From Brachionus koreanus (taxonomy: Eukaryota; Rotifera; Eurotatoria; Ploima; Brachionidae): a stretch of 27,494 bases of DNA. The position numbers and the translations under genes were made by a program. The notes beneath the pieces are model-generated. The model saw nothing but the letters and a program-made list of their open reading frames with translations, was not told the origin of the DNA and ran no database searches. How positions within the stretch are numbered: the stretch's first letter is position 1; every line of letters starts with the position of its first letter. This document shows positions 1-10,400 of this stretch, piece after piece. Location of the stretch: assembly GCA_016987375.1 (NCBI GenBank), contig PJRA01000198.1, positions 1,614,731 to 1,642,224 on the forward strand, read 5' to 3'.

Positions 1-895
1 TGATTGAAAAAAAAAATTATAAAAAAATGCTTAAATTTATTGAATAAAAAACAAATAAAGAAAGTTACAAAAGGGGTTCAAAAGACCCCTCCGGTTTTTG
101 AGTGTTAATTTTGTAGAAAGACGAAAAAATGATTTTTGAGGTTTTAGGGAATCGTTAAAAAGCAAATATTTACAGTATAGAGAAAATTTAAAATTATTTA
201 CTCAAATAGCTAGAAGTTAGAAATGTTTAAATATTTGATGGCTCAAGAAAAAGGAATTAATTGTAAGGCAGCAATTACACAATGGACTTGAATATTTGCT
301 ACATCTAGATTTGAAACCTTCTTTATATTCTTCCATTGGTCTGATGACCAATGTAACACAATGACTTATTCCTGCTTTGACATATTTTTCGCTTAATTCA
401 AAAAGTGGATTCAAAACTGTTGCTGGTTTAAGTTTATTAAAAGCTTTGTGATGCATGATGATGAAAGAACTTCAAAAAAGATCTAACTGCTGAACTCTGA
501 ATAACTTGTATTTTTGTTAATGTTAGTTTCTGATAATGAATTTAAACAAAGAAAAGAATAGTCCAAGATTGAATCTTTCAAGGATTTGTACAGGATTATC
601 TAATGTTTTTGATTTTAGATTACATTTTCTGTATGAGAGATATTTTATTAAATCAAGTCTTGGATTACGACGTTCTTTTAATTCATCCACTATTGGACCA
701 AATTAAGTTTTAAGTTCAACGTGATATCTTTGAACTTGATTTTTTTCTCATTATTTAAATTTTTATCATTAATTTTTAAGATAAAGATTGATTTTTAACT
801 TTTGATTTTTTCTTAAAAATCATATAAAGATGTTCTAAACAGAAATTTTAATTTTCCATTTGAAAAGCGATCTTTTAATTTCTTATCAGACTTCT
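1..895. other. AT-rich non-coding stretch, left edge
   Basis: There is no convincing exon on the + strand. A small hairpin lies at 72-90: AGGGGT pairs with ACCCCT across a 7-base loop. The - strand contains short open pieces, listed separately as an unrecognised remnant. If the kinesin gene starts outside the window, this stretch is part of a large intron upstream of its first visible exon. Confidence 0.5.
217..720 (-). pseudogene. Unrecognised degraded coding remnant, possibly transposon-derived
   Basis: Read on the - strand, two open pieces follow each other with stops between them. The first (about 720-540) contains LIKYLSYRKCN followed by LDNPVQILERFN. The second (456-217) is 79 codons and Cys-rich (SPLCNCC). 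The spacing of a YL motif, then NP and an aromatic-rich stretch is loosely like the C-terminal region of hAT transposases. No SER/AxR signature was found, so I do not assign a family. It sits next to definite transposon debris, which is the main reason for suspecting a mobile origin. The 79-codon ORF could equally be chance. Confidence 0.2.
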
Positions 896-900
896 AAAAT

Positions 901-1525
901 AGGGCAACATGAAGGGTTAGTACGATTGTACTATTGTACTATTGGGTTATAAATAAATTTCCAGGCTGAGTTTTTTATAGCGGATGTACAAATTTATGTA
1001 CAGAGTGTAAATGAAGTCTTTTTTTTGGTAGAATGAAATATTTTTAATTCTGATGGACCCTCATGTTTCAAATATAGAGGCTAAAATTTTTTAATCAAAG
1101 TAAAAAATGCTAAAATTTTTAACTACTAGTACGATTGGTTATTTTGCTAAAATAGAAGTTTGTACACAATGTACAATATTTCTTTTACCAAATTTTTGAT
1201 AACCCTTGAATCGTACAAATTTTTACTATTCAAAGTAATTATAATAAAAAAATAAAAAAATTTTTTTTTTTTCTCAGAATTAATTAATGTATTCAAAAAC
1301 ATAATCGTACTGAAGGAAAAACAAAATTAACTTGAATATTCAATTTTTGAATTCAAGCAAGACTGTTTTTTTTTTAAATTTTAAAAGGGTCTAAAATTTT
1401 TTTCTTAAGTCTGTATATACCCAGGGTGGGTATATAAAAAAATTATGTGTTGAATCGTTAGCTTTTTTCATCACGAATAGTACTGGAATCGTACAGTACA
1501 ATCGTACTTTACTTCATGTTGCCCT
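901..1525. mobile_element. Non-autonomous DNA transposon (MITE) with bipartite terminal inverted repeats
   Basis: The left end reads AGGGCAACATGAAG, four other bases, then AGTACGATTGTACT. The reverse complement of the right end reads the same 14-mer, three other bases, then the same second 14-mer. The element is 625 bp and has no ORF. AAAAT flanks both ends (896-900 and 1526-1530), consistent with a 5-bp target duplication. Equally, a TA duplication with termini starting GGGC fits (900-901 and 1525-1526), as for Tc1/mariner-type MITEs. Inside are further GTACGAT/ATCGTAC heptamers (1129, 1210, 1304, 1488) and a 9-bp-arm hairpin at 1414-1436. The superfamily is undetermined. The near-intact ends suggest a fairly recent insertion compared with the neighbouring fossils. 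Confidence 0.85.
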
Positions 1526-1964
1526 AAAATAGATGCTAAGATGATAATTGTAAAGTAGAAATACTTGTGAGCAAGATTAATCAATGAAACTTTAATGGCG
1601 GATGAATCATTCCTAGAGAATCTAATTTTTTTTTAATAAAAATATTTACTTGTTTGATGTTTTATAATGAATAACTTTAAAAGTAAATAGAGCTCAAAAA
1701 CATAACCAAAGTAAAAAGTGATAAATTTAGCGAATTTTTCTGGAATTTCGGTAAAAGTTTAAAATTCTGATAAATCTTTAATCCTACTTTTTCGGTGATA
1801 TTTGATTATTTTGATAAATTTTTAATTTTTTGGCCAGAATTTAAAAAGAAAAAATTTTTTCATAAATATTTTATTGTCAATGATAAATTATAGTAGATTA
1901 GATATAAAAAATGTAATAAAACGTAGTAAGATAGAAAAAACTCTTGGTTATGTGTAATCGCAAA

Positions 1965-2390
1965 TTAAACAGTTATACGAATGTTTTCCATTTTCTCCAA
2001 GTTTAATAACTCTTTTTTTTTGTTTCAAAAAATTACTAATACTTTTTTTAATTGTTCATAATAAAAAAAGCAATTGCTGGCTAATCTTCAAAATAAAAGC
2101 ATTTAGCGAAAAAAGTGATAATCAGAAGGAGAAAAGATCTATTTGAAAAGGACTATGTGCTGGATGAGGAATACAAGTTTGATCACCTCCATCTCTTCTA
2201 TTATGCCATTGCTCTTCTAGCTGTATGAGGTCTAGCGTGATTTTGAATAAAAAAATCTAGTTTTCTGTTAAAAGAAGAATGCTTTTCTTGAAGTAAAGCA
2301 TACATTAGTTCTAATTGTTCAGTATAAAGCATTTTCATTTCAGCACAAATTTCACCATCCACTATTCTATTCCAAAATTTTCAGTTTATA
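1965..2390 (-). mobile_element. Degraded mariner-type transposase fragment (C-terminal half)
   Basis: Reading the - strand from about 2372 gives a piece similar to the central region of mariner transposases (VDGEICAE, then LLQEKHSSFNRK). It is followed at 2242-2204 by NHARPHTARRAMA, which matches the family motif HDNARPHTA. A frameshift later, CIPHPAHSPF and PSDYHFF (around 2190-2105) match the PHPPYSPDLAPSDYHLF motif that carries the last catalytic Asp. RVIKLGENGKHSYN (about 2012-1972) matches the C-terminal W-KVI--NGEYF region. The second catalytic Asp of HDN is lost (QNH here), and there are several frameshifts, so the copy is dead. Terminal repeats were not located. The IS630-Tc1-mariner assignment rests on motif recall, not on a search. 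Confidence 0.72.
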
Positions 2391-2599
2391 AAATTTTTTA
2401 AAATTTAATAAACAAAGAGTTAGACACATCGTTTTGAAGAAAGCATTCAATCAATTCTGTTTATTTTAGAATGTAATATGATTTAGAGTTTTATAATTAT
2501 TAAGATGCTAAAATCAAAAATTTTGAACTTTTTAAAAAACTCTTGAGTTGATACATTCTATTAATTAATCAACCATCAGATCAAATTACGCTTTTGAGT

Positions 2600-3150
2600 C
2601 TAGCTTAATACCAAAGAATTTAACTTTTATCAACTGAACCTTGTAGAACCATTGCTTTAATTTGATATTGTTCAGTCAAATATCCTTTTACATTTGCTGT
2701 TAAAGATCTCGAATGAAGAGACTATTTGATCCATAAAAAAAAAATATGAAGACAAATTAGTTTTAAGTAGCTTATAAATTGGTACATCATGCTAAATTCT
2801 GTCAAAATATTCAAAAATGAGAAAATATAAACAAAATGACTTTTTCTTTTCATTTTAAGACTGTTAAATTATTTGAATAAGGATTGCCTACAGTGCACCT
2901 TTGTTTTCTAAATACTGATTGTTCATGATTAAGTTAACTATTTCTCTCAAGAAATTTATATATTTTAGAATTAATAATACGTTCAAGTGACCTATCAAGA
3001 CAACTTGTCACACAAATAGAACGATATTCAGAAGGATCATTAGTTAGAGAAGTTTTCTTAATTAAACTTGCTTGTTGCTATAATAGGCTATGGATACAAT
3101 TTTAACCTGGTCCAGCTAGCTCTATTAGATTTCTTTTCTTTTTTTCCTTT
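2600..3150 (-). mobile_element. Degraded LINE (non-LTR) reverse-transcriptase fragment
   Basis: The - strand from about 3085 down to 2870 translates to DPSEYRSICVTSCLDRSLER, then IINSKIYKFLERN, a stop, and EQSVFRKQRCTVGN. This is the first reverse-transcriptase block of Jockey/CR1-type LINEs (DP--YRPIS, E--I, QSGFR--RST). After more stops and shifts, YFDRI-HDVPIYKLLKTNL (about 2810-2760) matches FD-V-HD-LL-KL. WIK-SLHSRS, QYQIKAMVLQGSV (about 2730-2630) matches the WI-SYL and GVPQGS blocks. The YADD active-site block was not found. Multiple in-frame stops make this a fossil. The adjacent mariner fragment has the same orientation and may have inserted near its 3' end. Confidence 0.75.
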
Positions 3151-3712
3151 TTATTGAATGAGGACAACTTTTAATCATAAATTAAATCTTTGCTCTTAAA
3201 GTATAAGAGACCATAGTCATAGAATTAAAAAGAGTTAGAACATAGTTTTTTTGTAAACGTAAAATAAACCACTAGTTTGAGGTCTTAATGATAGTCAGTG
3301 TTTTTACAATGTCGAATAGTAAAATACGGTCCTATCATAATATTTTGTTTTTACATTAAATTAGGTAAGTGTAAATAAATTTTTGCAAAATCAACAATTG
3401 GCCTTTCAAGTGTGGCACTAATACACAATCAAGAAACTACTTCATACCAATCTAAATTGGAAGAATTTATCCCCTTATATAATAATTATCAAAGTGTTTT
3501 CGATTTTAGGTCTACTAATAAGCAAATTTGTTAGTAATTAAAAAATATTTTCAATTTTTTTTAAGATTAATTTTTATCATATGTTTAAAGTGCATTTTTT
3601 AATTTTTAATTAATTAGTTAAAAACAACAAAAACATTGAGTGAATATTTTAAGTGTTTTATAACATTAAGGCAAATAATTATTTGATACCGCATTTTTTA
3701 TTAAAAACAAAA

Positions 3713-3919
3713 ATGTCTACCAGCGAAAGTATTCTCTTGATTAACCATGATGACTGAATATTGGGTGATTTTGATGATTAAGTTGATTTTGTCAGTAATG
3801 GAAAAATTTATCAATCAATATGTGACTTTTTAAATTATGAAAAAGTCCAAGAAAGTATAAAAAATGAAGAAATCCAAGCTAATAAATGGACGAGAAAAGG
3901 ATTAAACCAACAGAATTGA
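3713..3919 (+). pseudogene. Short ORF with two in-frame stops, unrecognised
   Basis: From ATG at 3713 the frame reads MSTSESILLINHDD, TGA, ILGDFDD, TAA, then 45 codons including FLNYEKVQESIKNEEI and KWTRKGLNQQN before a final TGA. The amino acid mix is coding-like and unlike the surrounding poly-A/T DNA, so a dead gene or transposon piece is plausible. I do not recognise it. It has no splice sites that would link it to the kinesin exon 300 bp downstream. Confidence 0.25.
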
Positions 3920-4233
3920 ATTAATTTTCATTAATTACTATGAATGTTTAAGTTGAAATAAATTCGATTTATTTTTATTAAAATTGACGAAAAACGGCAA
4001 GGAAAATAATGGACCCATCATTACATAGTCTTTTTTTCAATATCTAATTCTTATTTTTAAATAAAAAATTCTTTATATTTACTAAAAAATAATATAAAAT
4101 AATAGCATGAATTAAATTTAAAAGTACATCCAATAATTTAGAGCATGTCATTTTTGTTTATTCAAATAGAAACATTGCAAGGGAGAGTTAAAATAGACAA
4201 ATTTTAAAATAATTTTAATCTTAAATTTTAAAG
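3920..4233. other. AT-rich intron sequence before the first visible kinesin exon
   Basis: No ORF or motif is seen. The stretch 3200-3712 is similar. The segment ends in the acceptor AAATTTTAAAG at 4223-4233. No P-loop coding sequence (GQTGSGK) was found on the + strand anywhere in 1-4233, so the exons for the first half of the motor must lie upstream of the window. Confidence 0.5.
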
Positions 4234-4440
4234 TTATATGGAAATTTACAATGAAAAGTTGAGAGACTTGTTCGATTTTGATGCTCAGAAGCCAAGCTTA
4301 AATTCAGCACACAATTCGGGCAAAAATCTCAAAATAAGAGAGCATCCAAACAAGGGCATTTATGTACAAAATTTGAAGCAATTTTCAGTAAACGATTTGG
4401 GCACAACAATGCGCTATCTAAACAAAGGAAATCTCTGCCG
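4234..4440 (+). CDS. Kinesin exon 1 of window: motor beta-strand 5 to alpha-3
   Basis: Encodes [14 protein letters not shown], then [14 protein letters not shown] and [11 protein letters not shown], matching the KIF16B segments SYLEIYNERVRDLL, VREHPKEGPYVEDL and LMDAGNINR. It starts one base before TAT (preceding exon ends in phase 2) after AAAG. It ends CG before the donor GTTAGT and joins the next exon to make Arg. A 13-residue insert ([13 protein letters not shown]) follows the FDF motif. Confidence 0.9.
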
Positions 4441-7400
4441 GTTAGTAAACACTTAATTTCTATTTTATCTTCAAATTCAATCAATTTGAATTTCAAACTT
4501 GTAGCAAAAAGTCAAAAGTAAAAAAATAGGCTAATAAAATTAAATAAAAAAAAATTTGACAGATGGACATATATGACAAACTTAAAGCCTAGATTTTTTT
4601 ATAGATTGAACTTTAAAGCATATATCTTTTGCTTTCTTCAACTAGTAAGTTTTCGAATACGAAAAGTTGTACATTCAAGTGTATTAAATCAACTAATATC
4701 ATATTGTCTTATTCTACGAGCCGCCGTCTTTGTTGTCAATACTTGATTCCAATAATGATGAAGCAATGCAAAACTTTCTAAATTTTTTTTATCAAAAGTT
4801 TTGGGATTAAAAAAAAATTTTAGAAAATGTTAGCCATTTTTCTCAAGGTGAAGTATTTGCATTTCAAATTTGAAAATAAGCTGAAGAGCGCCTTTTTTTT
4901 AATACAGATATCCTCAATTTCTTATAATTGCTCTAATTTACTTTGGTCACACAAAATAGAAACATTAAAAAAATGCAATTTTTTTTTAATTTTAAAGAAA
5001 AAAAAACAAAAAAATTACACAAATTATTTAATAATGTTCATTGGAAATTATTTTAAAAATTTTCATCATAAAAAAAATGTATACATTTGATTATGTAATT
5101 AAATGATTTTAATAGATCTACGGCCTCGACCCATGTCCACGACAAAAGCAGTCGTTCGCATGCCATTTTCACAATTACATTCATACAAGTAAGCTCAATG
5201 AGAGATTTAATTCAAGCTGACTTTAATTTTTAAAATAGGCAAAAGTTGAGAGTGAGATGCCAATCGAAATAATTAGCAAACTGAATTTGGTCGATTTGGC
5301 CGGAAGGTATTTTCTATCTAAACAATCTATTGTCAATATTAGGTGTCTTAAAATTTGAAAAAAAAAAAGCGAGCGTGCATCTAATGACTTGGTCTATAAC
5401 AAAAAGCAACTAAAAGAGGGCTCGAATATAAACAAATCGTTGGTTAGTTTGGGTAATGTGATTTCAATTTTGGCCGAAAGTAATCGAAAATCCAGCAGTT
5501 TTTTGTCCAATTCCGACTTCAGCATTTACAAGGAGAACCAAGTGGAGTCAAAGTCAAGTTTTGTGCCTTATCGGGATTCTTTGCTCACCTTTTTACTCAA
5601 AGACAGTCTTGGTGGCAACGCTAAAACTCACATGATTGCCAGTAAGCGCTAGAAATGATTTTGCCTTTTAATAGGCTTAATGCCTGTTTATTTAAGATAT
5701 CAGCCCAGCTAGCTGTTGTTATCATGAAACATTAAATACGTTGCTATTTGCGCAACGGGCCAAAAAAATTGTCAACAAACCTAAAATAAATGAGGTAATT
5801 TCAATTTTTAATTTTTTAATTTAATTGTCATGTCAAGACGTGAATCAAAATTTGTCAAAAATCAAAAAAAATATTTTGTTGTCACTAGGTTATATAATTG
5901 AATAAAAAAATCTAGCACTTTACTTAGGAATTTTTTATGCTAAAAATGAACCTATTTTTATCTATAATCGAATATTAAATTTTTGAGCCTTATCATACTA
6001 TTTATTAAATTGTTATAATATTTGACAAAGTCAAATAGCTAACTAACTAAACTAATTTGCTTTTAAATTTTCAAAACGTTAAAATTTCTATTTAAAAAAT
6101 TATTTTTGACTATTGAATAAAAAAATAAAAGATTATTTTTTATTTTATTCTGTTAACAGACAAAAGTCTTAAGAAAAAATAAGAAGTGCTGCAAATTTTT
6201 GCTATATTCAATTAGAAAATTTAATAAAAAAGGCGTTTCCTTTATAAATAATTAATAAATTTGCAACTATATTAAATTCAAAAATTACAAGAAAAAAGCT
6301 AAGTTATACTAAATTAAATTAATGTTTGTGCTAGGTTTTAAAACAGTTAAAAGAAGCTGTATAAGCTGTCTTTCTAGCCAATTAAGTATTTCAATCCTAG
6401 AATTCCTTCGACAGCCATTCTGTTTATTATAGTGAAACTGTATTTATTTTTTCTTTGATACGACAACAAAATTAAATATTATTTCAAAAGTCAGTCTTGA
6501 GGCAAAAGGTCGCATTAATAACATATCTTGCAAATAGATACACATGACATACTTAATACCTAGATTTTTTTAAACTATTTTCATGAATTGTTCACAGTCT
6601 AAACAAATGAACATGACAAACTTAATACCTAAATTTTTTTTTGCAATTTTATTGACCGATTCAAAAGTCGAAAACAATGAACAAGCTTAATACTTAGAAT
6701 TTTTTTTATTAAAAATTACTTCCTTTTAGGATCCTAAAACAGCGCTGATTAAAGAGCTTAAAGAAGAAGTCTATCGACTTAAAGAGCTTCTATCCAAATC
6801 AAGTAGTCTATACTCGATGTCAATTCTAAATTACGTAAGTACTCAATCTAATTCAAATTGATTTTAAACACTGTTAACACTGGATAATAAACCACTTGTG
6901 ATTAAAAAATAAAAAGAATTCAATTAAATTATAAAACAAATTTATTTGAAAATATAAACATTTTTTATTATTTTTCTTTTTATCGAATAAAAAAAAATTA
7001 TACAACTCTTGAGTGTTGTGTAAAGTGTACTTTTTGGTAAAAAATTTTTTTAACAATTAAGAAGAAAAAAAATTCTATCAAAGCAAATTTAAAATAAACA
7101 AAAAAAAAAAGCTGTTTAACAATGGGCTTAATTAAATAATTATAATTAATTAATCAATCAAAAATTAAGTAATAATCTTTGGAATATGAAGCAAATTTTG
7201 TCTTATTTTTTGAAATATTTTGTGTCGGGCAATAGGCACCTGTTAAGAGTGTTTGTGTTGGTTGTGGTCGTGTGTGACAATATGCTTGGCGTATTGCTAG
7301 TGCGGCTTGTGTTATTTGCTCGATTGACAGCACTTATTTGCTCGAGTTCAGCTCGATGCTTTAACAAAACATTTTGAGCGATAAGGGCTGGATTTCGTTT

Positions 7401-10400
7401 GGCCCACGGGTCAGACATAGTCGATTTTTCCCTATTATAAAAGGCTGAACTATCACTTGTTTTTGTATGGCTAAAGCTTGAGTTAGAGCTGTAATCGCTG
7501 CGCGTCGTACGACCGGATATGGGCCCGCGTCCAAACCGGCTTGTTTTCGCATTTTTTTGATATTTTGACGAATAGATTAAATTTTCGTCAACAACAAAGT
7601 CATCGTTTTCATTTTTTACATTAATATCGACATCGTCGTCGTTTTTTAGCCACTCGTTGAGCAAATCGCGACTAGTGGCTTCAATGTGACTATTTTTGAA
7701 GCGATTTTTGTCCGTGTTGTCGATGTGTTCCTGAAGAACGGGCTGAATTTGCTTGGAGGACGAGGTGGACGAAGAAGAAGACGAGTTCGTGGTAGTGGTG
7801 GTGTTTATAGACCCGTTAGTCTGATCGAGACTCTCGTTCTCCTTGTCCGGATGTAGATGAACCACTTTGAGGCCTGCGTGGTTGGTCGAATAGTTGGTGG
7901 TGACTGCAGTCGGCCGAAACGTGGTGTATGTATTCAAATGGGAGGTCTTGTTTGGCATGCTGTTGAGAGGAATTTGCGGTCCGACAGTGAGCCGCGCGTT
8001 AACAACCCGCTTCGACAACAATTTTGTCTTATTTTTAGACTTTTTCTTGGCTTCGGCAGAAACCGAGTCTGAGTCGAGCTCGCTGGCGCTGTCCTCCTCG
8101 CCAATCAACAGGCCTTCTAGGTCATCCAAATCGTCCTCATCGGCGTCAACCACCTCGTCCTGTGCGATCGCTTCCTGCCGGTTGTACCTATCCGGATTGT
8201 GACGGGCCGACTTGGGCCTAAGCCGGCCGACGTACGCCGACTTACTTGCCTGGTAGCGCAAGTCTGCGTGCTGCGCCGGCGGTTCGCTGCTCTCTGAGTA
8301 ATTCTGCGCCCTGTTGAATCTAGATGCATGTGCGGACGCTTTTTTGTAACGTTCTAAATTATACTTTGCCGACTTGGGTCGCTCCATTCTTGCGTATATG
8401 TTCTCTCTCGAGTCGCTGTCGCTATTTGTCGTCTTCTGCTCCTGCTGATTGCTTAAAACCTCAACTAGCATCGAATTTTAAAATCTTAAATAATTAGAAA
8501 TATAATATTAAATAACTTGACTACGCGTTTTGTTTTGGTCACACACATAAAAATACTATTGTGACCGGTCGTCTAGTCCCATTTCTATGGTAACTAAATA
8601 TTTGCATGACCAAGTTTATCACTGGGATTAAATTAGACCCCGAGTAAAAGATTAGAAAAAAGAAAATATTAAATCTAATAGCTGCACGTTCTTTGGGCTT
8701 CTCTTAAGTTTTTTTTTTTTTATTCTAAATTTATTTAGGAACAGCTACAACAGTTTGTTTAAGTCGCAAAAAAAAAATGGAATTATAATTTTCAAATTTC
8801 GAAACATAACAACTATTGAAAGTGGAATATGACAACATAAATAGCAATTGTGTTATTAATGTATGCTTTAAAGAGAAAAAATATAAATTAAAAAAAATAG
8901 GTAAGATAGAAATCGCAGGATGGCTGCCTAAATTGACAAATATTTGATCACATAATCTCTCGAGGAAATATCACAAAATTTAACAAAATTAATATTTGAT
9001 TATTATTAAATTTCGGCTCATGCGTGCCTAATATGTTAACTTGTTAATTGGTTTCCTTTATTTTATTTATTTCTAGTTTTAAAATCACGTTCACTCAATT
9101 AACGTCATCCATTTTCTAAAGATACTCAATCATTTCTCTTTTTTTCTTTCTTCTCTTTCTTTCTTTCTAATATTTTATTACTTATCAAAATTTAATAAAA
9201 AATGATAGCTTCAAATTTGAACGAATTTTCTTTTTTGTCGTGGCAACCAATTTTATTCCCCGATTTAGTTGATAATTTCTCATAATTTTGCCAATAAAAT
9301 CAATTTACTTCAAAGAAAAAAAGAAACAAATTAATATACTGGTGGACTAACAGACATGACAAACTTAATACCAAGATTTTCTTTGATGTATTCAGTCAAA
9401 TGAAAAATCGGTTGTGCTGAATTTAAATTACATACAGACATGACAAACTTAATACCTAGACTGAAAAAATATTTATTTTTTCGTTGATAAAGGATGTGAA
9501 AATATGTTACAGTTTTTTAAAAGAAAATAAGATAGACAATAATTGCATAATTAACCAGGCTTTAGCTAGATAAAGTATTCTAACATGACTGGTGGATTTG
9601 GCGACGTGTCATTATTAAATTATTTTAGTGTTGGTTTTCGAATGATCTCTAAACGAAAAATTTTGTCGAAATGATGCTCAAATAAAAAAAAATTTCTTGT
9701 CTAGAGATTTTTTGTTTTTTCTTTTTAAATACCAGTTTTCATGCTTTCACTGACAGTATACATGATTTTTAAAAATTATCTAATTTTCGTTATCATCTCT
9801 AATGTCTTTTAAATTAGTTAATTAAATTAATTTTAAATTTGAAAAAAAAAATTTTATGCCCAAGAAACTGGTATTGAAGCCCAAATAAATTTCAGTCTTA
9901 TCATTAAATTTCGGTTCTTAATATCTAAAATAGGGTTGTGCAACATTAAAAATTTTGAAATTAAAGCCTAATTATGTCTATGGATATAGACAAATAATTG
10001 GAAAATATTTATAAAACACACGGCAAATAGGTTTTGTACAAAAATATTTATTATTTTCTTTAATTTTCTGATGACGATAATTATTACTCAAGAGGCAGAC
10101 TTTGAGCTAAACCCAAGTTTTAATGACAACTTGAAAATGCGAACTCTAATCGGGACAATTCGATCATTAGGCATTAAGATTAAATGAAGTATACACTAGA
10201 GAGAGAGAGAGAGAAAGAGAAGAATTAGAATTTATGTTATTTAATTAAATATGGCTGATTAACATCCTTAAATATAAAAATCTTAATTCCCTTAGAAGAA
10301 ATGCAGCTTTTTAAAAATCACAATCTAAATTGAGCAGGTCCAATTTGAAAAAACTTCAAAAAATAAAAAAAAAAAGATTAGATATGTCTTTTATTTATCT

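Noticed and set aside
4827..5090. 87-codon + strand ORF
   Set aside because: Made of Lys/Phe/Asn runs from A/T tracts inside a kinesin intron whose flanking exons join in frame.
6874..7056. 60-codon - strand ORF downstream of the nested gene
   Set aside because: Composition is Phe/Lys/Asn noise from poly-A/T; no splice or conservation signal.
7857..8202. + strand ORFs opposite the nested gene
   Set aside because: Shadows of the strong 422-codon - strand gene; Arg/Gly/Val-rich antisense composition.
8117..8329. Second-frame - strand ORF inside the nested gene
   Set aside because: Arg/Thr-rich shift of the real frame.
10077..10183. Coding-like stretch [20 protein letters not shown]
   Set aside because: About 40 codons, no donor, no recognised family, and upstream open only by chance.
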